Assembly: GCF_031656915.1 (NCBI RefSeq)
Contig: NZ_CP134227.1
Location: 3,720,001-3,784,000, forward strand
DNA length: 64,000 nucleotides
Direction: 5' to 3'
Source of the DNA: Nocardioides marmorisolisilvae
Lineage (GTDB): Bacteria > Actinomycetota > Actinomycetes > Propionibacteriales > Nocardioidaceae
Shown here: positions 1 to 8,872 of the stretch, piece by piece
Numbering within the stretch: the stretch's first letter is position 1
How the letters are laid out: every line of letters begins with the position of its first letter
The notes under the pieces: model-generated
What the model was told of the DNA's origin: nothing
The model's input: only the letters and a program-made list of their open reading frames with translations
Database searches by the model: none
Translations under genes and position numbers: made by a program

Positions 1-489
1 GTTGCCGAAGGCGAAGGTGTTGGTGCGGTCGATGACGCCGTCGCCGTTGTCGTCCACTGTCTGCTGTTCGCTGGTTAGGTGGCCCTGCCGGTCGTAGTTG
101 GGCGTGTCGACAGCCGTGGAGGTCGGCCCCGGCCCGTCACCGTCCGAGTCGAAGGTGGACACCGTGTCGATGAGCTGGCCGCGAGCGTCGTACTCGGAGT
201 GACGGTCGCTCCGTTCGGTCACGGTGCCGGCCGCATCGGTGATCACCCGCGACTGACTCACCACGTGCCCCGAGGTGTCGTAGACGGTGGTGACCGTCGC
301 CCGCTGGACCCGTCCGTCCATGGCCTTGACGTCCGTGGTGGTGGTGACCACGGCCCCACGCAGCTCGGCCGGTGAGAGGGTGAGCGCCGCGTAGGGGTCC
401 GGAGTCGCTGACGCTGGCGCCATCGGAACGAGGAGAAGCGCGGCTGGCAGGACCGAGGCGAGGCGCAGCAAATTCCGACGGGCAGCCAT
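1..489 (-). CDS. Secreted YD-repeat-like protein, N-terminal part (continues beyond window)
   Basis: The frame is open from an ATG at 489 down to base 1, giving the first 163 residues. AGGAG sits just upstream of the ATG. The N-terminus (MAARRNLLRLASVLPAALLL, then VPMAPASA) is a signal peptide with an arginine pair and an ASA cleavage-like site. After it come degenerate repeats of the YDxxGxL type: YDTSGHVVSQ, YDARGQLIDT and YDRQGHLTSE, the last two followed by DSDGDG or DDNGDGVID. These resemble RHS/YD wall-protein repeats with calcium-binding-like DxDGDG insertions. A role as an exported, perhaps polymorphic, surface protein is inference, because the C-terminal part is outside the window. 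It is divergent from the LAL regulator. Confidence 0.6.
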   Translation of the reverse strand, partial: MAARRNLLRLASVLPAALLLVPMAPASATPDPYAALTLSPAELRGAVVTTTTDVKAMDGRVQRATVTTVYDTSGHVVSQSRVITDAAGTVTERSDRHSEYDARGQLIDTVSTFDSDGDGPGPTSTAVDTPNYDRQGHLTSEQQTVDDNGDGVIDRTNTFAFGN

Positions 490-508
490 GAGTGCTCCTG
501 CTTTCGTG

Positions 509-795
509 CCCGGCGCGGGTCGCCGGACACCTCCACCGTGGCCCGGAATCATCGGTAAGGGAACGTCGGGCACTACCGGGGTTTGCGCTTCCGGTACCGG
601 GTTTTCCGGCCGACCTCAGTGGGCGCATCGACTCCGGGCCAAACCGAGATGCATTCGGGTCAGCAGTGCATGTTGGTCGTGATCGGATCCCGGCGCGGGT
701 CGCCGCGCACCTCCACGGTGGCGTGGAGACATCGGAAAAGGGAAGGGCAGACACCACCGGTGTTTCCGGTGCCGACACTGGGGTTTTCTTGTGGT
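509..795. repeat. Imperfect direct duplication in the divergent upstream region
   Basis: Two copies of roughly 105 bp begin at 509 and 689, exactly 180 bp apart. Both start CCCGGCGCGGGTCGCCG and then carry ACCTCCAC(C/G)GTGG, ATCGG(T/A)AAGGGAA, an ACCGG tract and GGGTTTTC. The two copies drift apart downstream. Each contains the small palindrome CCAC-N-GTGG. The pair occupies most of the 408 bp between the YD-repeat gene (start 489) and the LAL regulator (start 898), so they may be duplicated promoter or operator modules. Confidence 0.6.
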
Positions 796-897
796 GTGAC
801 CTGTCCGAGGGGGACCGGTTCGGCGGTTTCCGAGACACGGTGCGCCCAGCGAGGCACAGTGGAAGCGTCTGTCGTCCTGTCACCCCAGGAGCTCCCG

Positions 898-3531
898 TTG
901 CACAGTCCGGTTCGATGTGTGCGCTACCGGGAGGTGAAGGTGATCGAGGGGGCTCTCGCGGCGGTCTCTGGTGGCACCTCGAAACTGGTCCTGGTCGAGG
1001 GTGGGATGGGCAGCGGCAAGACGGCGCTTCTAGCGGCGGCGGCCGAGGCGGCGACCAGGCTCGGTCTCCCCGTCATTCATCGGCGCGGAGACGAGTTCGA
1101 TCTCGGATCGCCCATTGCCGACTTGGAGCCGGAGCTCCATGCACACGACGGGGATGTCGCCATCGTGCTCCTCGTCGACGATGCGCACTGGATCGACTCC
1201 CGCTCCCTGCTTCGCCTGCGACGATGGGTTCAGGACGGTCCGGGCCACACCTGTATGGTCATCGCGGTCCGGGCGGCTGAGTTGGTGGGAACCTCCGAAC
1301 GCGTCATCCACGAGCTGATGGTGACCTCCGACGCCGAGGCGATTGAGCTGGCACCCCTCTGCCATGACTCCGCTGCGTCGCTCATCGCGGGGATCCGTGG
1401 GCGCCCGCCGTCATCCGAGGAAGCGCGGGAGTTGTGCACTCGGACGGGAGGCAATCCTTTCCTTCTGGCCGCAGTCGCGCAGGCTGACCACACCAATGCG
1501 TGCGCAGAGGTGCCGCGAGAGATCGTCCGCTGGGTGCGCACGGAGCTGACGCGGCAGGGTGATGACGCCGTGGTGCTCGCTCGGGCGGTGGCTGTGTTGG
1601 GGATGCATGCCTCGCTTCCCCACGCGGCGCGGGTCGCGCGGCTCTCGATCGAGGCTGCTGCCGAGGCGGCCGATGGTCTTGCGGTGGGCGAGATCCTGGC
1701 ACCGCCGTCCGCGGTGGGAGATCGGCTCGACTTCGTCGCGTCCGTGGTGCGGGAGGCGGTGCTGGTGGACATGCCGCCGTTCGGCCGAGCCGAGTTGCAC
1801 CACCGGTCGGCGGAGGTGCTGCACGGCGAGGGCGCACCAGCCGGTGACATCGCGACACATCTTCTGTCCTCGGTCTGCCGTGACGACGCGTGGGCCGCCG
1901 AGAGCCTGCTAAGCGCTGGTCGCCAGTGCAACGATGCAGGCGAGCCGACCAGGGCCATCGACCTGCTGCGTCGGGCGCTGGCCGAGCCGCCCCCGTCGGC
2001 CCTCACTGCGCAGGTGCTGCTCGAGCTGGGCCGTGCCGAGGCGTTGACCGGATCGGTCGACGCGGTGCAACGGCTGAGCCGGCTCATCGTGGGTGATTTC
2101 GACCCGGACATCCGGCGTACGGCGGCACGGTTGCTCGGTTCCTACAACTTCGCCGCCGGGCAGCCGGCGGAGGCCGGCCGGGCGTTCAACCAGGCCGTGG
2201 AGGAGGCCGCCGGGGCGGCGCCGGGAGGCCGCGGGGTCGAGATCGACCGGCTGGGGGCACTCTTCTTCGTCACCGAGAACCGTGTCGCCTTTGACCAGGA
2301 CGTCAGGGCCATCCTGGACTCGGCCCGCGAGCAGGGCTCGGCGCCCGAGCCCGGGCTGCTCGCCATATGGGCGTGCTGCCTGGCCGTTACCCGACAGGAT
2401 CGGGAAGCAGTGCGCATCGCCGCCGAGCAGGCGATGGCAGCGGGGCCTCTGCACGGCGCCCCTCCCTGGGACTGCGGGTTCTCCTGGGCCGTCGGGTCGC
2501 TGGTCTACAGCGATCACCTGTCCCTTGCGCGGCAGGTGATCGACGAGGTGTACGCCGACGTCGGGGAGGAGCCACCGCCGGCGACACTGGGCATGCTGCA
2601 GATGTGGCAGGCCATGGTGGCCTACCACGAGGGTCGTCTTCCTGAGGCCGCAGCGTATGCGAGAGCCGCGACGGACCTGGCCCGCGCCACTGGACTGCAC
2701 ATGTGGCTGCCGTGGAGTGCGACCTATGAGGTGCTGTGCGCCATCGAGGCCGACGAGCCCGCGCTGGCGCAGCGGGCACTCGATCTGGCTGTCGATCTCG
2801 ATGACACCATCCTCGGCGAGGCGTGCCTGCTCTTCGCCCGTGGTCGGCTGCAGCTGGAGTCCGACGATCCGATCCGCGCCCTAGAGACGTTCCGTGCCAC
2901 CGGCAGGAGTCTCGAGCGCAGCGGTCTCGATGATTGGCCGGAGGTCCCGTGGCGGCTCTGGGCCGCGCTGGCGGCCTCCGAGACGGGCGCTGACGGCGAG
3001 GCCGCGGCCCTGGCCGAGACCGAGCTCGCCGCCGCCCGCCGCTCGGGGGCGCCACGCCTGATCGGTGCAGCATTGCGCGCGGCCGGGCTGGTCAAGGGCG
3101 GAGGACTGGACCTACTAGAGGAGGCCGTTGCCGTCCTCGAGGAGACCTCGGCCCGGCTCGAACGGGTCCGGGCCCGCTGCGATCTCGGAGCGGCGCTGCG
3201 TACGGCAGATCGTGACGCCGAGGCGACCGCCATGCTCATGGAAGCGTTGGAGGAGGCCGAAGCCTGCGGCTCTAGGATCGTGGCTGCCCGGGCCCGCCGC
3301 GAGCTGCGTGCGCTCGGGCGGCGCCCTCGTCGGGCGGCCGTCTCGGGCCCGGCCTCCCTCACCTCCGCGGAAGCCAGGGTGGCCACCCTGGCTGCGCAGG
3401 GGCTGAGCAACGCGGCGGTCGCCGAGGTGCTGAGTGTCTCGGTACGCACCGTCGAGTGGCACCTGCGCTCGGTCTTCCGCAAGCTCGGCATCCGCGAGCG
3501 ATCAGCCCTCGGCCCCGTACTGCGCGACTAG
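898..3531 (+). CDS. Large ATP-binding LuxR-family (LAL) transcriptional regulator
   Basis: An 877-residue protein. A P-loop (GGMGSGKT, residues 35-42) and a Walker B segment (VAIVLLVDD, near residue 90) form an STAND/AAA ATPase domain. A long helical TPR-like middle follows. The last ~60 residues are a LuxR/FixJ helix-turn-helix (LTSAEARVATLAAQGLSN, then SVRTVEWHLRSVFRKLGI). This is the MalT/LAL layout, in which ATP and an inducer switch DNA binding. I chose the TTG at 898 because AGGAG lies six bases before it and because the P-loop then falls at the usual distance from the N-terminus. The frame is open further upstream, but that stretch is the duplicated non-coding region. The target is unknown; the divergent YD-repeat gene is a candidate. 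Confidence 0.85.
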   Translation: MHSPVRCVRYREVKVIEGALAAVSGGTSKLVLVEGGMGSGKTALLAAAAEAATRLGLPVIHRRGDEFDLGSPIADLEPELHAHDGDVAIVLLVDDAHWIDSRSLLRLRRWVQDGPGHTCMVIAVRAAELVGTSERVIHELMVTSDAEAIELAPLCHDSAASLIAGIRGRPPSSEEARELCTRTGGNPFLLAAVAQADHTNACAEVPREIVRWVRTELTRQGDDAVVLARAVAVLGMHASLPHAARVARLSIEAAAEAADGLAVGEILAPPSAVGDRLDFVASVVREAVLVDMPPFGRAELHHRSAEVLHGEGAPAGDIATHLLSSVCRDDAWAAESLLSAGRQCNDAGEPTRAIDLLRRALAEPPPSALTAQVLLELGRAEALTGSVDAVQRLSRLIVGDFDPDIRRTAARLLGSYNFAAGQPAEAGRAFNQAVEEAAGAAPGGRGVEIDRLGALFFVTENRVAFDQDVRAILDSAREQGSAPEPGLLAIWACCLAVTRQDREAVRIAAEQAMAAGPLHGAPPWDCGFSWAVGSLVYSDHLSLARQVIDEVYADVGEEPPPATLGMLQMWQAMVAYHEGRLPEAAAYARAATDLARATGLHMWLPWSATYEVLCAIEADEPALAQRALDLAVDLDDTILGEACLLFARGRLQLESDDPIRALETFRATGRSLERSGLDDWPEVPWRLWAALAASETGADGEAAALAETELAAARRSGAPRLIGAALRAAGLVKGGGLDLLEEAVAVLEETSARLERVRARCDLGAALRTADRDAEATAMLMEALEEAEACGSRIVAARARRELRALGRRPRRAAVSGPASLTSAEARVATLAAQGLSNAAVAEVLSVSVRTVEWHLRSVFRKLGIRERSALGPVLRD

Positions 3532-3759
3532 GGCGTGCGGAGACACGCATCGCCGACGCAGGTGGACGCGGTGGCGGAGGCATCAACGTGCATCGCCGGC
3601 CCTCCACCTCGATCGACCAGCACTCGGGGTCGCTCACCGAAGGCCCGCCACCTGTACCTAGGGCCGGTTTTCGCAACCATCGGGCCGAAGTGCCTCAAGG
3701 CCCTGCAATGCACGTGATTTGGTCCCGCTCATCGTCGAATGTGAGGAGCCCGTTCAGCG

Positions 3760-3895
3760 CGCGGCCGCCGGGCCTTGCCGTTGCTGATCCTGGCGCGCTC
3801 GCTGCAGGGCGTCGGACTGGCGTTGGTGCCGGTCGGCATCGCGATCATGCGCGATGACCTGCCACGGGACCGGGGGGCGGGCATGGGGTCAGGTT
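3760..3895 (+). pseudogene. MFS transporter fragment
   Basis: About 35 codons in the frame of 3775 read LLILARSLQGVGLALVPVGI followed by AIMRDDLPRDRGA. This is the typical middle segment of a drug:H+ antiporter (RALQGVG...P...ARD.LP.ER). Nothing upstream or downstream continues the family, so this is an internal scrap. The preceding bases 3532-3759 follow the LAL stop and hold no gene I can recognise. Confidence 0.5.
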
Positions 3896-4377
3896 CGCCG
3901 TCTCCGGGATCAACATCGACACCACCGACCCGAGCGTCAGCTATGCCAGCCACCCGGCCGGCTACGCGGTCGACCAACAACATCCACATCGGGTGTACCG
4001 CCTCCGACCCTCTCGGAATCCTGGCGGGGTGCACGGGCATCGACGTCGATGCATCCGATCTGCCGCCAGGCACCAACACCTTCAGGACGACGGCCACTGA
4101 CCGCGCCGACAACACGCGGATGGCCTCGACCAGCTTCACGGTGGAGGTGACCTACGCCAGCCTCTGCACCCTGACCCAACGCTGGGTAGCGAAGGACGGC
4201 GTCACTCACTCGCTGTGCAGCAAGCTCGACGGAGCCGAACGAGCCGACGCACGAGGTAATCACAACGCAAGCGCCGGGATCCGCGCCGCCTACCGCCATC
4301 AGCTGGACGCTCAGGCCGGCCGAAGCGTGACCCGTCAGCATGCAGACACCCTTGAGAACCTGTCACGGCAGTTGTGA
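3896..4377 (+). pseudogene. 3' remnant of a secreted Ig-like/HYR-domain protein, frameshifted
   Basis: One frame begins VRFAVSGINIDTTDPSVSYA and runs to GYAVDQQ. The sense then moves to another frame at about 3980: IHIGCTASDPLGILAGCTGI, TNTFRTTATDRADNTRMAST, SFTVEV, then a Cys-containing tail (LCTLTQRWV, SLCSKLDGAERADARGN) to a TGA at 4375-4377. The order (IDTTDP, YAVDQ, CTASD, GTNTFxxTATDxADN, SFTVxV, then a helical tail ending near LENLSRQL) matches the C-terminus of actinobacterial surface proteins with Ig-like domains. The 5' end is missing and abuts the MFS scrap. A frameshift plus truncation makes it a pseudogene. Confidence 0.6.
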
Positions 4378-4552
4378 TTGACCATCGGCCGCCGAATTGC
4401 GGCGGCGGCCTCTTCCTTGCTGGTCGGCTCGACGATCCGAGCCGACACTCTCCGGGAGGCCGCCCCGTCGATCCTAGGAAGGCTCGATATCTCCTGCCAA
4501 AGAAGCCCACGCCACGGCACAACGGTTGTCGCCTACTGCGCGACGTCTTGCT
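4378..4552. other. No recognisable gene; flank interrupted by the two IS21 insertions
   Basis: This stretch ends with the 6-bp target TCTTGC of the first element. Removing both insertion sequences joins it to 7110-7153 and then to 9798 onward as one uninterrupted original sequence. An open frame (GTG 4374, through CRLLRDVLHAYAMTCRSG) crosses both repaired sites to a stop near 9925. Its translation matches no family I know, and open frames of this size arise by chance at this GC content. Confidence 0.4.
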
Positions 4553-4717
4553 GTCCGTGGCCATGAAAAAGTCCCCACTGGTGGCCAGGTTCGGGTCCCC
4601 GCTGGTGGCCGGATAGAAGTCCCCACCCTTCGCGTCGTGTCGTAGCCGACGGTGAGGGCCCTGCGTGGTGACGGTGGCGGTGCCAACCAGTCACCGAGCA
4701 CCACGCAGGGGTCTCCA

Positions 4718-6262
4718 TTGAAGAACGCGAAGGAACGAATGGACGTGATTGCCGCCTACCGAGACGTGGGCACTTACCGGGGAGCGGCCGCGATCTGCGG
4801 CACGACCCACAAGACCGTGCGACGGATCATCGAGGCCCACGAGGCCAGCGGTGTGGGCTCGGCGCCGCCGGTGCGGGTCCAGCGGAGCAGGAACTACGAG
4901 AGCGTGGCCGAGCTGGTCGCGGAGAAGGTCGCCAAGACTGCTGGGAGGATCAGCGCGAAGCGGCTGCTGCCGACCGCCCGGGCGGCGGGCTATGAAGGGT
5001 CGGACCGCAACTTCCGGCGCCTGGTCGCCCAGGCGAAGCGGGAGTGGCGTCAGGGTCAGGTCCGTGCGGGTGGCCGCCGTCCGGCTGTCTGGTCGCCCGG
5101 CGAGGTCCTCGCGATCGACTGGGGTGAGAAGGTCCTCGCGGGCCGCAAGGTCCACGTCTTCTGCGCGGTGCTGGCGTGGTCGCGGTTCCGGTTCGTCCGG
5201 TTCGCCGCCGATGAGCAGCAGGCCACCACGCTGGCGATGCTGGCGGAGTGCTTCGAGGCCCTCGGCGGCGTCCCGAAGGTCGTGCTCGCCGACCGGATGG
5301 CCTGCTTGAAGGGTGGCGTGGTCGCGAACGTTGTCGTCCCGTCGCCGGACTACGTCCGGTTCGCGACCCACTACCGGTTCCGGCCCGACTTCTGTCATGC
5401 CGCTGACCCGGAGTCCAAGGGGATCGTGGAGAACCTGGTCGGCTACGCCAAGGACGACCTGCTGGTCCCGCTCGAGCTCGACGACGACCCGTGGGCCGGT
5501 GGCCTGGCAGGTCTGAACGAGCGGGCCGTCGCCTGGTGCGATGAGGTCAACGCGGCGGTGCACTCGGAGATCCACGCGGTTCCGGTCCAGCGGCTGGCCA
5601 CCGAGGTCGAGTTGCTGGGCGAGTTGCCGTCGTTGCGGCTGGAGGTCGGTCCGAAGCCGACCACCCGGAAGGTCGACAAGCTGTCCTGCATCCGGTTCGG
5701 CTCGGCCCGCTACTCGGTGCCGAACCGGCTGATCGGCACCGTCGTCACGGTGCTGGTCGACGAACGCGACCGGATCCTGCGGGTGGTCGAGCCGGTCACC
5801 GGCGAGGTCCACGCCGAACACGGGCTGGTGGCGCCGGGCGAGGTCAGCATCGAGGATGCTCACTACGACCGGCCACGCCCCACCACGCCGGCCCGGGGAG
5901 CACGCGCCAGGACGCCTGCCGAGCGGGAGTTCCTCGCACTGGGAGGAGTCGCGGAGCAGTTCCTGACCGGGGCCGCAGCGGCCGGGGTCACCAAGCTGGG
6001 CACCGAGATCGCCGAGGTCCTCACCCTGGGTGCCGCGCACGGCACCGGCCCGCTCCTCGCGGCACTCGAGCGAGCGGTCGCGTTCGGCCGCTGGCGCGCC
6101 GACGACGTCCGCTCGATCCTGGCCACCAACGGACATGGCCCCAGGCCCACACCCGCGGGTCAGGCGCTGGTGATGACCCTGCCCACGGTGCCCACCAGGT
6201 CGCTGGACGCCTACGCCATCCAGCCGCCGATCGAGGGGCTCGAGGGCGGTGAGGTGTCGTGA
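4718..6262 (+). CDS. istA: IS21-family transposase IstA (copy A)
   Basis: A 514-residue DDE transposase with an N-terminal helix-turn-helix (GTYRGAAAICGTTHKTVRRI, about residues 17-36) and an rve core. The acidic triad is visible as AIDWGEK (Asp), VVLADRMA (Asp) and KGIVENLVG (Glu). It nicks and joins the IS ends and is assisted by IstB. I chose TTG 4718, which gives the MKNAKERMDVI-type N-terminus of the family and the same length as IstA of the neighbouring element. ATG 4739, preceded by GAAGGA, is the alternative. The stop overlaps the istB start. Confidence 0.92.
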   Translation: MKNAKERMDVIAAYRDVGTYRGAAAICGTTHKTVRRIIEAHEASGVGSAPPVRVQRSRNYESVAELVAEKVAKTAGRISAKRLLPTARAAGYEGSDRNFRRLVAQAKREWRQGQVRAGGRRPAVWSPGEVLAIDWGEKVLAGRKVHVFCAVLAWSRFRFVRFAADEQQATTLAMLAECFEALGGVPKVVLADRMACLKGGVVANVVVPSPDYVRFATHYRFRPDFCHAADPESKGIVENLVGYAKDDLLVPLELDDDPWAGGLAGLNERAVAWCDEVNAAVHSEIHAVPVQRLATEVELLGELPSLRLEVGPKPTTRKVDKLSCIRFGSARYSVPNRLIGTVVTVLVDERDRILRVVEPVTGEVHAEHGLVAPGEVSIEDAHYDRPRPTTPARGARARTPAEREFLALGGVAEQFLTGAAAAGVTKLGTEIAEVLTLGAAHGTGPLLAALERAVAFGRWRADDVRSILATNGHGPRPTPAGQALVMTLPTVPTRSLDAYAIQPPIEGLEGGEVS

Positions 6263-7038
6263 CCGCGACGACTCCGCCGCCGCTGCCCGCGGACCTGAAC
6301 GAGGGTCTGAAGCGGTTGAAGATGGCCGCGATGCGCCGACTGGCACCCGAGCTGCTGGTGACCGCGAAGACCCAACGATGGAAGCCCGAGGAGTTCCTCC
6401 GCACCCTGGTCGAGGCCGAGATCGCCTCCCGCGACGAGTCCAACGTCCGCACCCGGATGCGACAAGCCGCCTTCCCGGTCGCCAAACGCCTGGAGGACTT
6501 CGACGTCGCCGCCTCCTCGATCCCGGCCGCGACGTTCGACTACCTCTCCTCCTTGGAGTGGATCCGCGCTGCGGAGAACGCCTGCCTGATCGGGCCCGCC
6601 GGCACCGGGAAGTCCCACACGCTCATCGCCTTGGGGATCGCCGCGGTCGAGGCCGGGCACCGGGTCCGGTACTTCACCGCCGCAGAGCTCGTCGAGACCC
6701 TCTACCGAGGGTTGGCCGACAACTCGGTCGGGAAACTCATCGAGAACCTGCTGCGCCATGACCTCGTGCTCGTCGACGAGCTCGGGTTCGCCCCGCTGGA
6801 CGACACCGGGGCACAGCTGCTGTTCCGCTTCGTCGCGGCCGCCTACGAGCGCCGCTCGCTGGGGATCGCGTCGCACTGGCCGTTTGAGTCCTGGGGACGG
6901 TTCCTGCCCGAGCACACCACCGCGGTCAGCATGCTCGACCGGCTCCTGCACCACTGCCACACCGTCGTCACCGACGGCGACTCCTACCGGATGAAACAGG
7001 CCCGAGCGAACGGAGGAACACGACTCAAGACCAGCTGA
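6259..7038 (+). CDS. istB: IS21-family helper ATPase IstB (copy A)
   Basis: A 259-residue AAA+ protein related to DnaC. It has Walker A GPAGTGKSHT, Walker B LVLVDELGF and the family ending of HHCHTVVTDGDSYRMK type. IstB selects target DNA and activates the IstA transposase. The GTG start at 6259 overlaps the istA stop (GTGA), so the two are translationally coupled. It is full length, with no disruption. Confidence 0.93.
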   Translation: MTATTPPPLPADLNEGLKRLKMAAMRRLAPELLVTAKTQRWKPEEFLRTLVEAEIASRDESNVRTRMRQAAFPVAKRLEDFDVAASSIPAATFDYLSSLEWIRAAENACLIGPAGTGKSHTLIALGIAAVEAGHRVRYFTAAELVETLYRGLADNSVGKLIENLLRHDLVLVDELGFAPLDDTGAQLLFRFVAAAYERRSLGIASHWPFESWGRFLPEHTTAVSMLDRLLHHCHTVVTDGDSYRMKQARANGGTRLKTS

Positions 7039-7327
7039 ACTCACCGCGAAGGGTGGGGACTTTCAGTTGGCCACCAGCGGGGACCGCAACTTGGCCGTTG
7101 ACATCTTGCATGCCTACGCGATGACCTGCAGATCCGGCGTAGGTGAACCCAACTGACAGCGGACAGTCCAAGATCCCTGTAGGCGGACACTTCATCTCCC
7201 TCTCCGCGGACAGCTGATCTCCCTTCCACGGACTACGGGGCCGGTCGTGTCGGTCCGAAATTGAAGGTCCCTCCGGGGCAACGCTCGAGGTCTCTAACCA
7301 CGCTCGAGCTGCCTCACCGGAGGGACT

Positions 7328-8872
7328 GTGAAGAAGTCTGACAGGGAAATCATGGAGATTCTGGAAGCGTTTGATGCCACCGGGTGTGCGCACTCGGCGG
7401 CGCTGTTGGCGGGGGTAGACCCCAAGACCGTGCGCCGGTATGTCGCCAAGCGTGATGCTGGTGAGCCGGTCGATGCGCCGGTGCAGCGTCCGAAGTTGAT
7501 CGACCCGTTCCTGCCGAAGATCGAGGAACTGGTCGAGCAGTCCGAGGGCACGGTCCGTGCCGATGTGCTGCACGAGCGGCTGGCCGCGATGGGATTCACC
7601 GGCGACGAGCGGACCACCCGGCGCGCGGTCGCGAACGCCAAGCAGGCCTGGCGCAACGGGCACCGCCGTCAGTACCGGCCCTGGATCACCGAGCCTGGTT
7701 TGTGGTTGCAGTTCGACTGGGGCCACGGGCCGGTCGTCTTCGGTCCTGATGGTCGACCACGGCAGACGCTGCTGTTCTGCGCGTGGTTGGCCTGGTCGCG
7801 ATTCCGGGTCGTCCTGCCGACCTGGGACCGCAAACTCGAGACCCTGCTGACGTGTCTGGACACCACCTTGCGCAGGGTGGGTGGGGCGCCGACGTATGCG
7901 TTGACCGACAACGAGAAGACCGTGACGGTCGAGCACATCGCCCGGGTTCCGGTCCGGCATCCGATGATCGTGGCCGCGGGCCGCCACTACGGGCTGACGA
8001 TCCATACCTGTGTCCCGTTCGACCCTGAGTCCAAGGGTGGGTCCGAAGCCACCGTGCGGATCGCGAAGGCAGACCTGGTCCCGACCAAGGCGAACCTGCT
8101 GACCGGCTACAACTCGTTCGCCGAACTGGACGAGGCGTGTGAGGCGTTCTGCGTCAAGGTCAACAACCGGATCCACCGTGAGACCGCACGCATCCCGGCC
8201 GAGGCGCTGGTCATCGAGCAGGCACGGTTGCATCCGATACCGGTGGCACCATTCACCGCAGCGCTCGGTGAGACCCGCATGGTCAACACCGACCAGACAA
8301 TTCGGTTCGGGTCGGTGCGCTACTCCACCCCGTCGGGCCTGGTGGGTCGTGAGGTCTGGGTCCGTGCCGACGGCGACGAGCTCGTCATCACTGCCAACCT
8401 CCAGGCAGGGCTCACCGAAGTCGCCCGGCACCGGCTCTCGACGCCGGGGAACCCGCGGATCGACCTGTCCCACTATCCCGACCATCCCCAACAGCCCGAC
8501 GGGTCCCCGAAGCCACCGCAGCCGAAGGGCCGCAGTGACCAGGAGAAAGCGTTCCTCGGGTTGGGACCGGGCGCGCACTCGTGGCTGATCGAAGCTGCAG
8601 CCGTGGGTGCGCAACGCGTTCGGTCGAAGATGACCGCCGCGCTCGAGCTCGCCGCCCTGGTCGGGACCGGACCGGTCGACGCTGCGTTGGGTGTTGCTGC
8701 CGCAGCCGGCCGGTTCGCCGAGGGCGACCTCCTCGCGATCGTGACCCACCGCGCGAACGGTGCCTCGATCGCCAGCATGGTCGTCGCCGACGACGCTCAC
8801 TCGGTCCAACCCGGCACCAGCGGCTGGGCAACCTTCGGTGCCCGCCCAGAGGGTCTAGAAGAGGAACAGTGA
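7328..8872 (+). CDS. istA: IS21-family transposase IstA (copy B)
   Basis: A 514-residue transposase starting at GTG 7328 (KKSDREIMEILEAFDATG, the typical IstA N-terminus). A helix-turn-helix (AALLAGVDPKTVRRYV) precedes the rve domain. The catalytic acids are seen in LQFDWGHGP, TDNEKT and ESKGGSEATV. It is the same length as copy A IstA but clearly diverged in sequence, so the two elements are separate lineages. Its stop shares one base with the istB start (TGATG). Confidence 0.92.
   Translation: MKKSDREIMEILEAFDATGCAHSAALLAGVDPKTVRRYVAKRDAGEPVDAPVQRPKLIDPFLPKIEELVEQSEGTVRADVLHERLAAMGFTGDERTTRRAVANAKQAWRNGHRRQYRPWITEPGLWLQFDWGHGPVVFGPDGRPRQTLLFCAWLAWSRFRVVLPTWDRKLETLLTCLDTTLRRVGGAPTYALTDNEKTVTVEHIARVPVRHPMIVAAGRHYGLTIHTCVPFDPESKGGSEATVRIAKADLVPTKANLLTGYNSFAELDEACEAFCVKVNNRIHRETARIPAEALVIEQARLHPIPVAPFTAALGETRMVNTDQTIRFGSVRYSTPSGLVGREVWVRADGDELVITANLQAGLTEVARHRLSTPGNPRIDLSHYPDHPQQPDGSPKPPQPKGRSDQEKAFLGLGPGAHSWLIEAAAVGAQRVRSKMTAALELAALVGTGPVDAALGVAAAAGRFAEGDLLAIVTHRANGASIASMVVADDAHSVQPGTSGWATFGARPEGLEEEQ

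Larger units (their letters stand above)
4553..7103 (+). mobile_element. IS21-family insertion sequence (copy A), 2551 bp
   Basis: The ends are TGTC...GACA. Both ends carry the repeated block GTCCCC(A/G)CTGGTGGCC (left 4571-4587 and 4595-4610, right as complement 7068-7084). An inner 18-bp inverted repeat AAGTCCCCACCCTTCGCG lies at 4617-4634 and 7045-7062. Multiple terminal repeats of this sort are typical of IS21. A 6-bp target duplication TCTTGC flanks it (4547-4552 and 7104-7109). istA and istB overlap by four bases inside. All parts look intact. Confidence 0.93.

Noticed and set aside
3659-3706. AGGGCC...GGCCCT inverted repeat after the LAL gene as a terminator
   Set aside because: The loop is over 30 bases and there is no U run, so a terminator is not supported.
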